DNA of 64,000 nucleotides from Ligula intestinalis (GCA_036362985.1 JAYGXS010000005.1:6005987-6069986), one strand, 5' to 3'; shown: positions 1-10,560, counted from the stretch's first letter. Notes: generated by a model from the sequence alone, not told the origin. Numbers and translations are program-made.

Positions 1-660
1 CGGCCTTAGCGAGCGACTTGCAACTTTGTCAACAGTGGCCACCGACGCGGCAGGGGAGGAGAACTAATCGCGACTCAAATGACCGACATGAGTCATCAGT
101 CCACCGGCGAGCCCAAACATGTGAGCCGGGTCCGCGCATTGAATGCCAACCGATTCAGCCATCCGAGTGTGGAAGGAGAGCCGATAGTAGCCGGCCAAGT
201 GCACACAATACGCACACATACCTGATGATGACAACAACAGACGTACAGGCGACGGGGGATGTAGGAGGACGGGCAGAGAGGGCCCTTCGCAGCGCACACG
301 ACCGGGATGACTCACCTACCCACCGACGGACACCGGAACCGGAACGAGGGCTGATCCGCGCATCCGGCTCAGAGGGGAGGTCGGGCGGTGGTCACACTAC
401 CGGGCCGGTTAACGTAGACGCGTTAACGACACACGGACAGGCAACGGATGACACACACGGGCGCCAGCCACCCACAATGGAGGTGCCGCAGCCAATCCAC
501 GGACAACACGAAGTTCAGCGCTCGTGCATCCGCCATCGCTACAACACCAGATGGTCTGCGCGGCATTCCAACTCTCGGCAAGCAGGAACACACAACCCAC
601 CACTCTGATGATGGAAAATAACGTATTTCCGAAACGTCAGCACAATTACAGTGTGGTCCA
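1..660 (+). mobile_element. Penelope-like element, 3' portion cut by window edge
   Basis: This GC-richer block ends in a hammerhead core at 605-638, as PLE 3' ends do elsewhere in the window. A long open frame (about 18-608) encodes a hydrophilic, Arg/Thr/His-rich protein of about 196 residues with no domain I recognise. It could be the tail downstream of a GIY-YIG domain lying outside the window, or chance openness in GC-rich DNA. No reverse transcriptase or GIY-YIG motif is visible. Assignment to a PLE rests on the hammerhead and on comparison with the 5.7-6.9 kb and 48-51 kb elements. Confidence 0.5.
594..655 (+). ncRNA. Hammerhead ribozyme, type I minimal (PLE 3' end)
   Basis: CTGATGA at 605-611 and GAAACGTC at 631-638 give every invariant core residue. 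Stem II is GGAAA/TTTCC (613-617 with 626-630), extended by TA/TA. One unpaired T (612) lies between A9 and stem II. Stem III is only A-U/C-G, and ACGU is self-complementary, so cleavage would need a dimer, as known for PLE and newt satellite hammerheads. Cleavage is predicted after C638. Stem I starts with CT/AG; a further helix between 597-604 and 650-656 is possible but uncertain. Confidence 0.72.
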
Positions 661-834
661 CGACAGCGCCTTTTTTTCTTCTTCGCCTTCTTTGGGGGAT
701 ATATATATATATGAATGAAGGTATTTCACCGATCTAGTCAAAGAACAATTAAGTTTCACTTTGCAAAGGAGGTCGCAACACAAACCCTCAATGACCGTCA
801 CAAAGTGACTAAGTTGACAAGATGAACTGAATCC

Positions 835-1000
835 GACAAGGCAAAGGGAGACCGGAATGGCAATCTCTGGCTTATAAGCTGACATCAGCCAGTCATACCC
901 AAGCTCGAGGGTTGGCACCCCCGAGATTTGAACCCGGGACCTTCGGTTATTGTGTTCAGGACACTACCTCTAGTCCACGGGTCCCCTGCTTTGTCGGTTG
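835..1000 (-). repeat. tRNA-derived SINE, copy 1
   Basis: On the minus strand there is an A-box-like TGGACTAGAGG (977-967) and a B-box-like GGGTTCAAATC (934-924) at tRNA spacing. A tail follows with GGGTATGACTGGCTGATG and GCTTATAAGCCAGAGATTGC. The same tail recurs at 1320-1395 and, diverged, at 43,990-44,075, which defines a SINE family. Confidence 0.72.
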
Positions 1001-1209
1001 TGATCGGGAATATGATGAATGAATGCAGGTGTTTCACCGATCTAGTCAAGAAACAATTGAGTTCCACTTTGCCAAGGTTCCGCTTTGCCACTTCATCATA
1101 TCAACTTAGTCACTATGTGACGGTCATTGAGGGTTTGTTTTGCGAGCTCCTTGGCAAAGCAGAACTAAATAGTTTCTTGACTTGATCGATAAAACACCTG
1201 CATTCATTC

Positions 1210-1400
1210 ATCATATTCCCGATCACAACCGACGAAGCAAGGGACCCGTGGACTAGAGGTAGTGTCTTGAACACAATGACCGAAGGTCCAGGGTTCAAAT
1301 CTTGGGGCTGCCGACCCTCGAGATTTGGCATGACTGGCTGATGACGGCTTATAATCCAGGAATGGCCATTTCGGTCTCCCTTTGCTTTGTCGGATCCACT
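1210..1400 (+). repeat. tRNA-derived SINE, copy 2
   Basis: A box TGGACTAGAGG at 1249-1259 and B box GGGTTCAAATC at 1291-1301, followed by a tail with GACTGGCTGATGACGGC and GGTCTCCCTTTGCTTTGTCG. It is the inverted partner of the copy at 835-1000, and its 3' side runs towards the (TA)n tract at 1426. Confidence 0.72.
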
Positions 1401-1420
1401 ATATATCGCCTTACCTTCTC

Positions 1421-1425
<5 letters not shown>

Positions 1426-1461
<36 letters not shown>
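1426..1461. repeat. (TA)n microsatellite
   Basis: Uninterrupted TA dinucleotide run of about 18 units directly after the SINE tail. Confidence 0.95.
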
Positions 1462-1462
<1 letters not shown>

Positions 1463-1499
1463 CTAAAAGAAGCAAAAATTGGAGTCCCCGGGCAAAAAT

Positions 1500-1580
1500 G
1501 AGAAGAAGAGGCGATCACAGGAACCATAGTTTTAGGTCAGGATAGTAGAACTATGGTTCCCGTGATTGCCTCTTCTTCTC
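1500..1580. mobile_element. Hairpin of two PLE 3' termini facing outward
   Basis: Arms 1500-1531 and 1549-1580 are inverted copies (30 of 32 matching by eye) around a 17-nt loop. Each arm reads outward as AACTATGGTTCC, then TGATYGCCTCTTCTTCTC. This is the 3'-terminal box that ends the PLEs at 51,555-51,590 and elsewhere. The loop keeps GTCAGGATA, matching the sequence just after the hammerhead cleavage site in other copies. Both halves are therefore copies 5'-truncated near the ribozyme, joined back to back. Confidence 0.75.
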
Positions 1581-2599
1581 ATATATACATGTACATTTAT
1601 ATACACAGATTATAGTTTGTCGACGAGATGGGAGAGGAAATCAATATTCTTTTTTCCAAAGTTTATCTTGCCCTTTAAATAAAATGTATTGGAACACCGG
1701 CATTTAAGTATACTAATGCAGATAATTTGCGATGAAAATTGTGCAGATTAGAGTCGGGGTAATTTGACGTCCAACTTTATGAAAATCAGCCTTCCGTACT
1801 CCGGAAACTTGCAATATATTTTATTTAACAGTTCAATCACATCACCTGCATGATCTCATCTCCCACATATCTCTTCTCTCTCTGTATAATCCAGTAACTG
1901 GGTATTTTAATGAAAACATTCTATGTGGCCCCCAAGTCACCATCTGCGATATTATTTGTAGGAACATATTGATCTTAACCAAAGCCTAAATAAACACAGT
2001 TTTTTTTCGAAGCTATCCTTGGCTATACACGTAAGCCTAGCAATATCGATAACGGCAGTGCAAATGCAAGAAATTCTTAAAACTTCTGCTAAGCATTCTA
2101 GTGTACATCATGTTACTTAAGGCTCTGTGGGCTGTGAAAAGCACCACCGTAATAAAATGCGTTGTTTATTGATGGACCCGTTGATCAGCCAAACTACTCA
2201 CGGCTGGGTTCTGCAGCGGCAGAATATCAGCAGAGCACGTATGTGGTCTTTAAGCTAGGACCTGTGCTATCCGTGGGGCCTACGATGCAACCTTCGTGTA
2301 GTAGATCAGCTTTCGTATGGAATGTCAAAATATCTCAAATACATTTTCGATTCGAAAAGATAAGAGTAGGTGGGCTTACACCTTCAATCCCACGGTTTTT
2401 CCAAGAAATTCCCTGTTACGCAAACGCAACCCAAGCTGCAGCTACCAAAGATTTACAGTCATTCTTCAAAATTGGGCATATTGTAATTTATCAAGTTGTT
2501 TGGAAATATCAAATTTTTAGCAAGAAACACAATTCCGAAAATGCGATAATCAGGCCTCAGTACGCAGTATGGGAACGGCAAATCGTTGCGCTTGCTGAT
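1581..2599. other. No gene recognised; AT-rich
   Basis: No coding domain, tRNA or clear repeat boundary. The part at 2400-2560 is weakly similar to 7660-7830 (shared CCAAGCTGC and downstream pattern), so it may be the upstream portion of the repeat at 3110-4130. Confidence 0.5.
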
Positions 2600-3045
2600 A
2601 GACTGTAGGCCTGAGAACCATGACATGAGCAGTTTGCGGCTAACGCGGTTGTTTTTGCTTGAGCAGGAAAATCAGTCACGTGGGAAGGGCTGGGCCCAGC
2701 AACAACTCTAACGACAGCAAACATAATTGCTGCGCAATTATCAAGCCTGCATTCGTCATGGACAACAAAATCACAGCCTCTAATGACAGGGAAGTGGATG
2801 GCTAAGCCATCAGCATACCAATTACGAACCCAAGCGGTGGTTAAAAAGCCGTTTATAGTACGCATGCGGATGACCGCTACAAACTTTAAATACCACGCAA
2901 TCTGTGCATGTATCACCCCCCACTGCACACCCCTTGCAGTATCCAGCGGTTACCTATGATTATGCATTCTTGACAGAATCCAAAACGTCAGGACAACAAA
3001 ATTCTTGTTCCAATGATTGCCTCATCTTCTTCTGAACTGTTTTCT
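2600..3045 (+). mobile_element. PLE-related 3' end, subfamily with altered hammerhead
   Basis: Positions 2690-3040 match 25,220-25,545 over most of their length (shared CAGCAACAACTCT, ACGACAGCAAACATAATTGC, ACTTTAAATAC). Both end in the same hammerhead-like block and 3' box. Here the core is CCT-ATGATTA at 2956-2962 and AAAACGTC ending at 2989, so C3 is A, G8 is T and G12 is A; it should be inactive. The end box is TTGTTCCAATGATTGCC then TCATCTTCTTC (about 3007-3036). No protein domain is visible. Confidence 0.6.
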
Positions 3046-3109
3046 GAGACTCTTATATTTGATTCTACCGGCAATTTTTTTGTATGCTGCTGTCGATTTG
3101 GATCATGAT

Positions 3110-4130
3110 TTTAGGATGACACAAAAATGTCAACTCACTGCCGAAAAAAGAACGTCCACAAGAAAAGGCTCGAATGAATGCGCCTATGATTGATTAAAAC
3201 TTTTTACTTAAAGGTACTCCTTGAAAAAGTCACTTTCATTAGATAGATCAGCATCGACTCGCGATGTATTTTAGCTTTTTTGACGATAAATTCGAGATCT
3301 GCATGGGCTATTTTAGCAAGTTTTTGTCTTTTGTAAAAATTAGGGGCACATCTAGTGAAAATAAAAGAACTAGGTTTTCTATATATATCGACCGGTTTTC
3401 AGTATATTTGTTTACATCTAGGGTCGACTTTAAGATCAAAACAGACAAACCAAAGTTGCAGAATATAAGCGACGATTTTATGGAAACTGATAAGCTTTTT
3501 TCCGTTCCTTTTCGAGTTTTCTTTCCATGGATTCTGCTCAATAAATGCAAAATATAAGGACATCTAGTGTTTACAGCTTGATCGAAAAATGATGGCATAT
3601 TCCCCATGTTTGTATATATGTTTGTTTATGGTCGTTAACTTTGGTGGGTTTAATTAACTTACAGCTTTATAAGTTTAATACTCAATTTTATGGCATAAAA
3701 CGCAGAAATTTTGCAAAATAGAAGTTTACTCCTAATTTTCTCTTCTTTTTTCTGACGATAATGCGCTAATACATAATTACACTTACCTTAATTCGATAAA
3801 CGCAAAATAAACCTGTATATTTGCTTAACATATATAATTGAAATGCTTTTGATCTCTATTAGTGTTCTTTTATGGTTAAACACGCACGAAGAAGATTTTG
3901 TCTGCAGCGTTAAAAAGCGTAGGAAATTTCTTGGATATGAACAAGCATTAGATTTTTTCCCATTCGTCCACTATTTGTCCTGAACTGAATTGAACTCTTT
4001 TCTGGTAAACAACATTTTGCGCCTTCTGTCAAAGCAATGAAAAAACTCAACAATCTCAAAAGTGGGCTATAGACTCCGTTCAAATTTTCATCGTCACATT
4101 TCATAAACTATAGCATCTGCTTGACCAAAG
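3110..4130 (+). repeat. AT-rich interspersed repeat, copy A1
   Basis: Diverged but collinear with 8450-9450: GTCAACTCAYTGCCGA near the start, a TTTTCARTATATTTG block, ATTTTGCAAAATRGAA, and the end block with CAAACGTTGA/CAAGCATTAG and TTTTGCGCC. A third, inverted copy lies at 40,240-40,660. No coding capacity or terminal repeats recognised; the class is unknown. Confidence 0.6.
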
Positions 4131-5721
4131 ATTTTCTTAGCCTGCAGCCAAATCCTAGCAATCAATTTTTCAACATGAAAGCAGTGGTAAACAGTGGATT
4201 CCTTATGTCATAAAATATCCACCAAAATTATGAAATATAATTTAAAACCGAATGTGTTAAGTAGGGTTGTAAAATAACTTAGTATGCAGCCTAATCCTTA
4301 AATATTTCACTCACTTCAGCATGCTGACTTTTAAACTAACTTCTTCCTCCAACTTGTAAAAACCTTTTCCTCAGAACATGCCAACCCAAATGTTATACAT
4401 TCTTTCTTGTTTATGTTCGATGTCCATAAACGTTCAGTCATGTTTTATAGAAAAAGTTGAACGATCTATTAGTTTTGTTTGGTTTTTTTTCAATGTTTAT
4501 ACTTGCAGAAAGGGTAAATTTTGATTTCAGAGAAGATTACAAGCTAAAAAGTTAGTTTGACACCCACCGGCCGTTGCAATTATATTCAAATCTTCAAAAC
4601 TAACGCCGCATATATTCTGTCTTGGGAGATTTCAGGCAATTGATTATGCTGTAGAGAAAAGGTTAAATACTTTTCAAAAACTCCTGCTGTGTTTTTGAAT
4701 CATTTTGTATACTTAATGGCCACCACTCAGATCCTGACGAATACCATGCGTTGTGAATGAATATTAAACGATCTTAAACAATCTCACAATTAAAGATCCT
4801 ATTAAAAGAGAAAAATACAACCACTTAACTGTAATATTTGAAGGTGGCGTTGTTTATTAGCAAAGGTGCGTAAGAAGGAATATTTTTGTACTTTTTCTTT
4901 GTGAACGAAAAGATGCATACTACTTGAATAGCCATCTTCTACAGAATGTCTGTTTTAAAGGCGACCCCCCGAGGGGATTGCGATATTGCAGGATGGGTAA
5001 TCATAGGAGTATCTTTCAGAAATTTGTTCGAATTGAAAATGTATTTCATGATTTCTGTTGTCATTTGCTAACGTAGTTAAGTGACCTTATATATATCACT
5101 GCTGCTTTTTATCTGTTTTATGAATACTTAATGGTAATCTTGTTACTGCCGATATATTTAGGTCTGCGGATACATTGAACGAAGGACACACATGTGCATG
5201 AGAGCAAACTCAAATCGTTGGCACCTGCTTAACTAAGAAGAGTCGCGAATTGCTGGAGGCAATGCACTCAGATGAGGTATGCATTAACAAGCATATCGAT
5301 CTGGATGTGATTTATATATTGCGGAAAATCAGATGTACGCAAAAGCAACCACTACTAACCGCCTGATCAAATATGAATGACAAGTATGACCCCCCTTCCC
5401 AGACCGCATAATCACATCCGAGTTATAACTACTTTCCCACTGACCGCATTACCAAATGCGGGTGATGATTATCTAACCACCCTCTGAAACACTGTATAAT
5501 CTTGCGTAAGCCATCGGTTAAGGTAAACTTTTTTTGTTTCCCCCTAAATCTGTCTAACGACGAGCTGGGGAACCACACACAAAAATTCACGCAATTATCA
5601 TTATTATTCTGCAAAGTACCCTATCGCTCATAAAGCATATTGCTGGGTTTGCCGGTATTCAAATGCATACAAATATATTTCTCGTAAAAGTAACGAAAAT
5701 TCGATTCTTAGGTGGTAAGTC
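4131..5721. other. No gene recognised; AT-rich
   Basis: Nothing supportable in either strand. Short open frames (for example 5429-5614 minus) show no known motif. Confidence 0.5.
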
Positions 5722-5765
5722 AGAAGGAGAAAGGGCATTTACCGGGAGAGGTATATTTGCGGTCT

Positions 5766-5802
5766 GACTTTTCGAATAGTTATCTCGAATATCCATCTTG
5801 AG
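5766..5802 (-). ncRNA. Decayed hammerhead ribozyme
   Basis: The minus strand gives CTCAAGA (5802-5796) in place of CTGANGA, so G5 is C. Stem II is preserved in outline (GGATATTC...GACTATTC-like), then GAAAAGTC (5773-5766). Loss of G5 predicts no activity. Its inverted partner at 6811-6847 keeps all core residues. Confidence 0.6.
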
Positions 5803-6179
5803 AGAGTGAATCCTCTGGCTCCTGGCTCTCGATTCATGCCGCTCCTTTCGTCCGCGGGCGTAGTCTGCCAATCCAGTTCGAGCCGCTCTGCATAGGTTGC
5901 GTCTCTGGGTGGTAACGGCTCACCGTACCAGCCGCCTGGTAACCGCCTATCGTGCATTGATCTGCGTTGTCACTGTCTGACCCTAGGGAGTCAGTGTTTG
6001 TTTGGCTTCCCCTTGTCTCGTCATCGCCTGTCCTCTGGTAATCGTCGGCCGCAGCCGCAGCCGCAGCCTTGTAACCGTCCCCCGCTGTCTGTTTTGCTTT
6101 GAGACTGACTGCAGCCGGAGCGTCAGTGTTTGTTTGGCTTCCCCCCGCCTCGCCGTAGTCTACCACCTGGGTAAGTCGG

Positions 6180-6690
6180 TTAAGGGGGGTCACTGGTTGA
6201 GGGCCGCATTACATGCTGCCAGATTGTGGTGGCGGGCCTGTGAGCTACTCCTATTCCGAGAAGCGCGGGGGATCTTGCCACGGTTTCAGATACCCCTTTC
6301 ATGTACGGTATGCTCAGCCAGGACTTAGTTGGGCAACGCTCATCGGCCCGTGGTTTGGCTGGCATACGACTTCGTTCAGTGAACGCTCGTGGATAGCCGT
6401 TAGCTCTGAAAAGCTCCTTGAGCACCTTTGCTTCGTCTCGTTTGGCGGCCAGCGTGCTGCAGTTGATTTCGATTCGGCGGAATAGCGTGCGTATGCAACT
6501 TCGCTTGCATTGCAACGGGTTGTTGCTATTGTAACTCAATATCTGTGAAGTGTTTGTCGGTTTACGGTAGACAGAAGTCGCAATTTTGCCGTCCGGTTAG
6601 CGGCAGACGAGAACCCAAGAACGGAAGTCTGCTCTCCACTTCTTCCTCCATCGTGAACTGTAAATCTGGAAAGAAAGAGTTCAATCGATT
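6180..6690 (-). pseudogene. PLE reverse transcriptase C-terminus and linker
   Basis: Upstream on the minus strand is a frameshifted stretch reading FFPDLQFTMEEE and RLPFL, the PLE RT region after motif C. An open segment from 6539 then carries NNPLQCKRSCIRTLFRRI, FRANGYPRAF and IPYMKGVSETVAR, followed by GIGVAHRPATT. These are the RT thumb and the linker that normally precedes the GIY-YIG domain in PLEs. The frame ends at 6180 just after MRPSTSDPP. At least one frameshift separates the two parts, so it is non-functional. Family-level identification is secure from the YGYP/HRP-type motifs; the subfamily is unknown. Confidence 0.8.
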
Positions 6691-6717
6691 TTTGCTGTTA
6701 CCACCCAAAGACACAAA

Positions 6718-6893
6718 CTATGCATAGTGGCTCGAACTGGATAGGCAGACTACGCCCGCGGACGAAAGAAGAGGGAAATCTTGAGAGCCAGGCGCCAGAG
6801 GATTCATTCTCTGAAGATGGATAGTCGAGATGACTATTCGAAACGTCAGAACACAAATACACCTCTCTTTTGGTGAATGGCCTTTCTCCTTCC
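6718..6893 (+). mobile_element. Short 5'-truncated PLE 3' end, inverted partner of 5722-5902
   Basis: Starts at TGGCTCGAACTGGAT and runs through CAGACTACGCCCGCGGACGA, a hammerhead and CTTTCTCCTTC at about 6882-6892. The order matches 5902-5722 read on the minus strand, so the two 3' ends face outward. This is the arrangement described for PLEs with an inverted, 5'-truncated partner (pseudo-LTR). Confidence 0.75.
6797..6866 (+). ncRNA. Hammerhead ribozyme with intact core
   Basis: CTGAAGA (6811-6817; position 7 may be any base) and GAAACGTC (6840-6847) keep all invariant residues. Stem II is 8 bp: GGATAGTC (6819-6826) with GACTATTC (6832-6839), loop GAGAT, one G-U pair. T6818 is unpaired. Stem I has TTCT/AGAA (6807-6810 with 6848-6851), an internal loop, then AGAGG/CCTCT (6797-6801 with 6862-6866). 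Stem III is the ACGU palindrome, so a dimeric fold is expected. Predicted cleavage is after C6847. This is one of the best-formed ribozymes in the window. Confidence 0.85.
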
Positions 6894-8449
6894 AAATATA
6901 TTTCTATTTGAACTGACCTAATTCAAATTAACAAGTAATTTCTGAGAGAAAAAAATTAACAACAAGTTTGAATCTTTGGGCACTAACCACTGTGCATCAC
7001 TGTTGGGCAGATAGAGAAGGCCTCTTTTTATTTGCACGAAGCCGGCGATTTTTCTGCCTTTTTTAACATTTCGTATAAAATATAACTGAAGGCGTTTTTG
7101 TGAATACTGACTGATAGGCCTACTTTTGGACTTGGATGAACGGAAAAAGCAGGTCATGTGCACGCCTAAACGACGTGCTCAAAATTTGACATGCATTCAC
7201 GTCATTGCATAAATTCACGAGAATAAAATTATTTAAAAATAATTCAAATATTTATTAGGGCAGTTATTTTGCTGAATGATCTTAAACATTATGCTTCCTT
7301 CAAAAAGGCTCTAGAATAGCCATGTCAAGGTTTTTAGTTTTTGAAATAAAAGCTTAAACGCCTCGTTTGGTGCACTGAATAAGATAAGCACAACATAGAG
7401 GCAGATAATGTTTTTGAAACGACGCCACTTAGTTCACTTTTCAGTAGGCAGAAAAACATTACCAAGACTGCATTCATGGCTCGAGTTTGATAATAAACGC
7501 TGTACAGGACAACTGAATTCAGTAAGCAATTGGTCAGTGCTTATCCACCAATTTGTAGTGTTAAGTTGGTATTCTATCGCGGAAGTCTATAGCCTAGACG
7601 GCACTCTATAGCGACCTACAGTTGATTCACTATCTCATGAAATCGACGATTTTTACAAGTAACGCCTTCTTATTCAAACCCATTCCAAGCTGCGGCCCAC
7701 AAAGTATTACAGCAATAAAGTAATGTTTGTTCTTCATAAAAGGACATATAGTGATTTATGAAGGAATATAAAGTTTTTTAGAAATACCAGCTTTTTTAAC
7801 AAAGTGCAAAATTCTGAAAAGAGTAGAAATCGGGCGCATTATCTTAACTTATGTTTTACATGTAAAGAAAGCCTGTTCATGCTAAACGACCGAGTAAGTA
7901 AAGCAGCACAAGTAAAATTACGTTGGAAAATAATCCTTTTCTAAAGTTTTTCGAATACATATGCTTCTATATTACGTGCAATGTAATATATAGCTGTTAC
8001 TGAACAGCCCTAATTTTCAGTATGTATTCTAACGCTTTTTCACGAGAATTACTCCATGTTTCTTTCGTTTATGCATCACTTGATCTACGCTGGACAAAGG
8101 CAACTACGTTTTCACTTGATATGCGCCATTCGGAGATCACGAGATTGATATATTTCATAAGTTAACCTGCGTACTTGCTGGTCAGTAAAAAATAAATTTC
8201 AATATAATTTTCAGGTAAAATTGAATCATATCATTTTTGTACACTAAGAGTAATTGCAATCTGCCGCATTTTTCTGTAAGTATTTTGATATTTCTTTTAC
8301 AAATGCTATCTAGGACCTTAAAATTTTCTCTGGCTTCCGTTGATTGACAATTAATTATGATTTTTTATACGTGCTTTTCAAAACCTTTAAAATAAGATAT
8401 ATCTTAAAAGCATTTACCTAAATAACAAGCTTTAAAAATTTTTTTTCAT
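6894..8449. other. No gene recognised; AT-rich
   Basis: Only short unsupported frames. The stretch 7660-7830 weakly resembles 2400-2560, suggesting that the AT-rich repeat at 8450-9450 starts further upstream than marked. Confidence 0.45.
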
Positions 8450-9450
8450 GCAGCTCTTTGTGCGTGTCATGGATTCAGAACCACTCACACGTGTCAACTC
8501 ATTGCCGAGAAAAATGAAGGGCCATAACCAAATTCACAAATAAATATGCTTAAGACTGATTGAGAATATTCTATAACAAGTTATTTTTTTTAAAAGACAG
8601 CTTAAGTTATATATTTTGGCGTTGGGTGTCGGCGTACTTACTTTATTTAAGATAAAAGCAAGATCTAATGGAAAATTTTGGTCAGTTTATTGATTTCCCT
8701 AAAAAATTATGGACACATCTTCTGTTGTAAATGAAAGAGCTAACCTTTCTACCCGAATCGGAATAGTTTTCAATATATTTGGTTACTTTAAGGCTCAGTT
8801 CTACAATAAAAAATGCAGGGCAGAGTAGAAATAAAATCATAGGCAATTTTCGAGAAAACTCTATCGTAATGTCCTGCGGCATCTCTGTCAAATGTGTGCT
8901 ATGTTAACTGTATTTAACTTTATATTGACTTCACAGTAAATTTATTCACGATATGCGTATAAAGTCCTCATTCGCATTTCTTGCCTTCAACTCTTCTTGT
9001 ATACAATATACATTTTAATATTGGGTTGAGCAAGTAACAGCTTTAAATGTTTATTTGTCAATTTTATGATATAACACTTTATAAATTTGCAAAATGGAAT
9101 CTTTTAAACTTATCTGGCTCTCTCTTTTCTATAAAATACGCACTATTTCATGCTAATACTTACCTCAATTTCACGGCCGCAAAAAAGTTTTTCGTTTTTT
9201 TAACAAATTTAACTAAAATGTTCCTACTCTTCATGGATGTTCATTAATAGTGCAACATGCATAAGCAAGACGTTTTTTTCCCGCAACGTTAAGTAGTGTA
9301 AAAAATTCCTCGGATATCAACAAACGTTGAATTTTGCCCATTTCGCCTCTATTTTCTCCCTGTATTCTGAGCTGAAAGGTACTCAATTCTAATAATCCAT
9401 ATTTTGCGCCTCAAGTCAACCCAATGAACTATATAAACAACCTCAAATGT
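8450..9450 (+). repeat. AT-rich interspersed repeat, copy A2
   Basis: Collinear with 3110-4130. The end part (9260-9440) is clearly the reverse complement of 40,260-40,450 (TTCATTGGGTTGA, AAAATAGAGGC, GTTTGTTTATATCCGA-like blocks). Confidence 0.65.
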
Positions 9451-9769
9451 GTGTTTAACCACACAATCTCCAATCTTTCAGCAGATATGTAATCTACTCA
9501 ATGTACTCGATGTTGGGACTTCCAGTGTTCAGTTTCTGTCGCTTAAATGCTTTGAACTCCCCAAGTCCGCTGTTGGTGGAGTTTACGTGTTGAAAGGTAA
9601 AAATCGCGGTATTGTTGAGGTAGCCAATGTGAAGCATGTTAAAAGTTGTACCATATAAACTGAATAAGCCAAAGAAGGCTGACTAACTAAGTTAGACGAA
9701 GAAAAATTTCTTGTCGCACAGATCACACTTGCTCATTCTCACGTAAGCCATTGTCACAATATGATATTG

Positions 9770-9985
9770 GGACAACAAAATGCGAGCCAAGGACGACGAG
9801 TAGACACGAACTAATTGTCGGGCCCTTTTTCCCTCTCTGATCAACAATTAAGACTAGAATATGATCCCTTTGATCCTTTTATACCTTCCCCTTTTCCTTT
9901 GTATATCTACTGCTTGGTTGCTTAAACTTTTGTCAACTCTACCCGCCCTTATGTTATTGCATTGCCTGACAAAAACGTTCGTTTG
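9770..9985 (+). mobile_element. Repeat shared with 63,750-64,000 (PLE-type 3' region)
   Basis: Shares ACAAAATGCGAG, GACGACG, AATTGTCGG/TAGTTGTCGG, a pyrimidine tract, GAATATGAYCCC, GGTTGCTTAA and CTCTACCC in the same order as the last 250 bp of the window. The far copy ends in CTGATGA...GAAAACGTT. Here that block is shortened to CCTGACAAAAACGTTCG (9965-9981), so stem II is deleted. Confidence 0.6.
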
Positions 9986-10010
9986 CCTAATTTGACTTAC
10001 TGGATGCTAA

Positions 10011-10396
10011 CAGTCGTCGCCGACATCACGCAACATGCCGATATGTGCTTGCATATGTTCTTTAGTAGAAAGGTTAAAGAAGGTATGATTTTATATCAAA
10101 GCAATACAAGAAATAAGTTGTCCGTGCATGGTTTCCATAAAATGTATTTGAATTTATCAAGGCAGTCAAAATAAATGATAAAAAAGGCGTTCTACTTCGG
10201 AGCCAGTTTTTACAATCGATACGTTTTGTTAGTGGTCAGAGCAACGCTCGTTATAAAGCCCGAAACCTATCATGACTGAAATGACTTCGGAATAGACTAC
10301 ACGATAATGTATCGTAAGCTGAATCAATGCCGATTAGCGAAAGCGTTTCAATACTTCGCATATGTCGACATGTTGCGTGATTTTGGTTGATTACTG
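10011..10396. mobile_element. Foldback-like DNA transposon, internally deleted copy
   Basis: Starts CAGTCGTCGCCGACATCACG and ends with the inverted complement of CAGTAATCAACCAAAATCAC. Both termini then run into AACATGYCGAYATRTGC. The left arm is cut short at about 10,050 and joined to a nearly complete right arm. Same family as the elements at 13,167, 30,147, 37,548 and 46,225. Confidence 0.75.
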
Positions 10397-10439
10397 ATCA
10401 TGGATATCATCGCTGAAAAATGGTATAAGTTTAATTTGG

Positions 10440-10560
10440 GTCCGCGAACCCTAATCCTAAGCCCCACTCTACCCCTATTCCTATGCCCAACACTTACCCC
10501 AACCGTAGGTCAGAACTCTGGGGCTGAGCTTTTATAAGGTGCGCTATTCTGGGGCTAGAA
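10440..10560. other. C-rich low-complexity block
   Basis: A CCTAA/CCCCA/CCTATTCC-rich stretch followed by GGTCAGAACTCTGGGGCTGA. Irregular, not a telomere array; no gene seen. Confidence 0.5.

Larger units (their letters stand above)
711..1410. repeat. Head-to-head inverted pair of tRNA-derived SINEs
   Basis: Two copies of one SINE family face each other, with matching flanking sequence continuing between them. Both carry GTGATCGGGAATATGATGAA with the following 60 bp (995-1070 on +, 1155-1220 on -). The minus-strand copy of 1094-1160 also matches 756-823 in shifted order. The result is an imperfect palindrome with arms of over 300 bp. Confidence 0.75.
5722..6715 (-). mobile_element. PLE 3' half, GIY-YIG domain deleted
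   Basis: Reading on the minus strand from about 6700 there is the end of a PLE reverse transcriptase, the linker, a low-complexity tail, a decayed hammerhead (5802-5766) and a 3' end near 5722. The GIY-YIG endonuclease that should follow the linker is missing: sequence passes from VMRP to VVDYGE and then straight into an Ala/Gln/Thr/Asp-rich tail. A 31-bp direct repeat (5990 and 6122, GTCAGTGTTTGTTTGGCTTC) and a GCAGCC run (6049-6068) lie in the tail. Sequence 5722-5902 is repeated inverted at 6718-6893. Confidence 0.75.

Noticed and set aside
221..245. CTGATGATGACAACAACAGACG as a hammerhead
   Set aside because: No stem II and no GAAA box downstream.
10440..10500. CCCTAA-like motifs as an internal telomere tract
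   Set aside because: Units are irregular and non-tandem.
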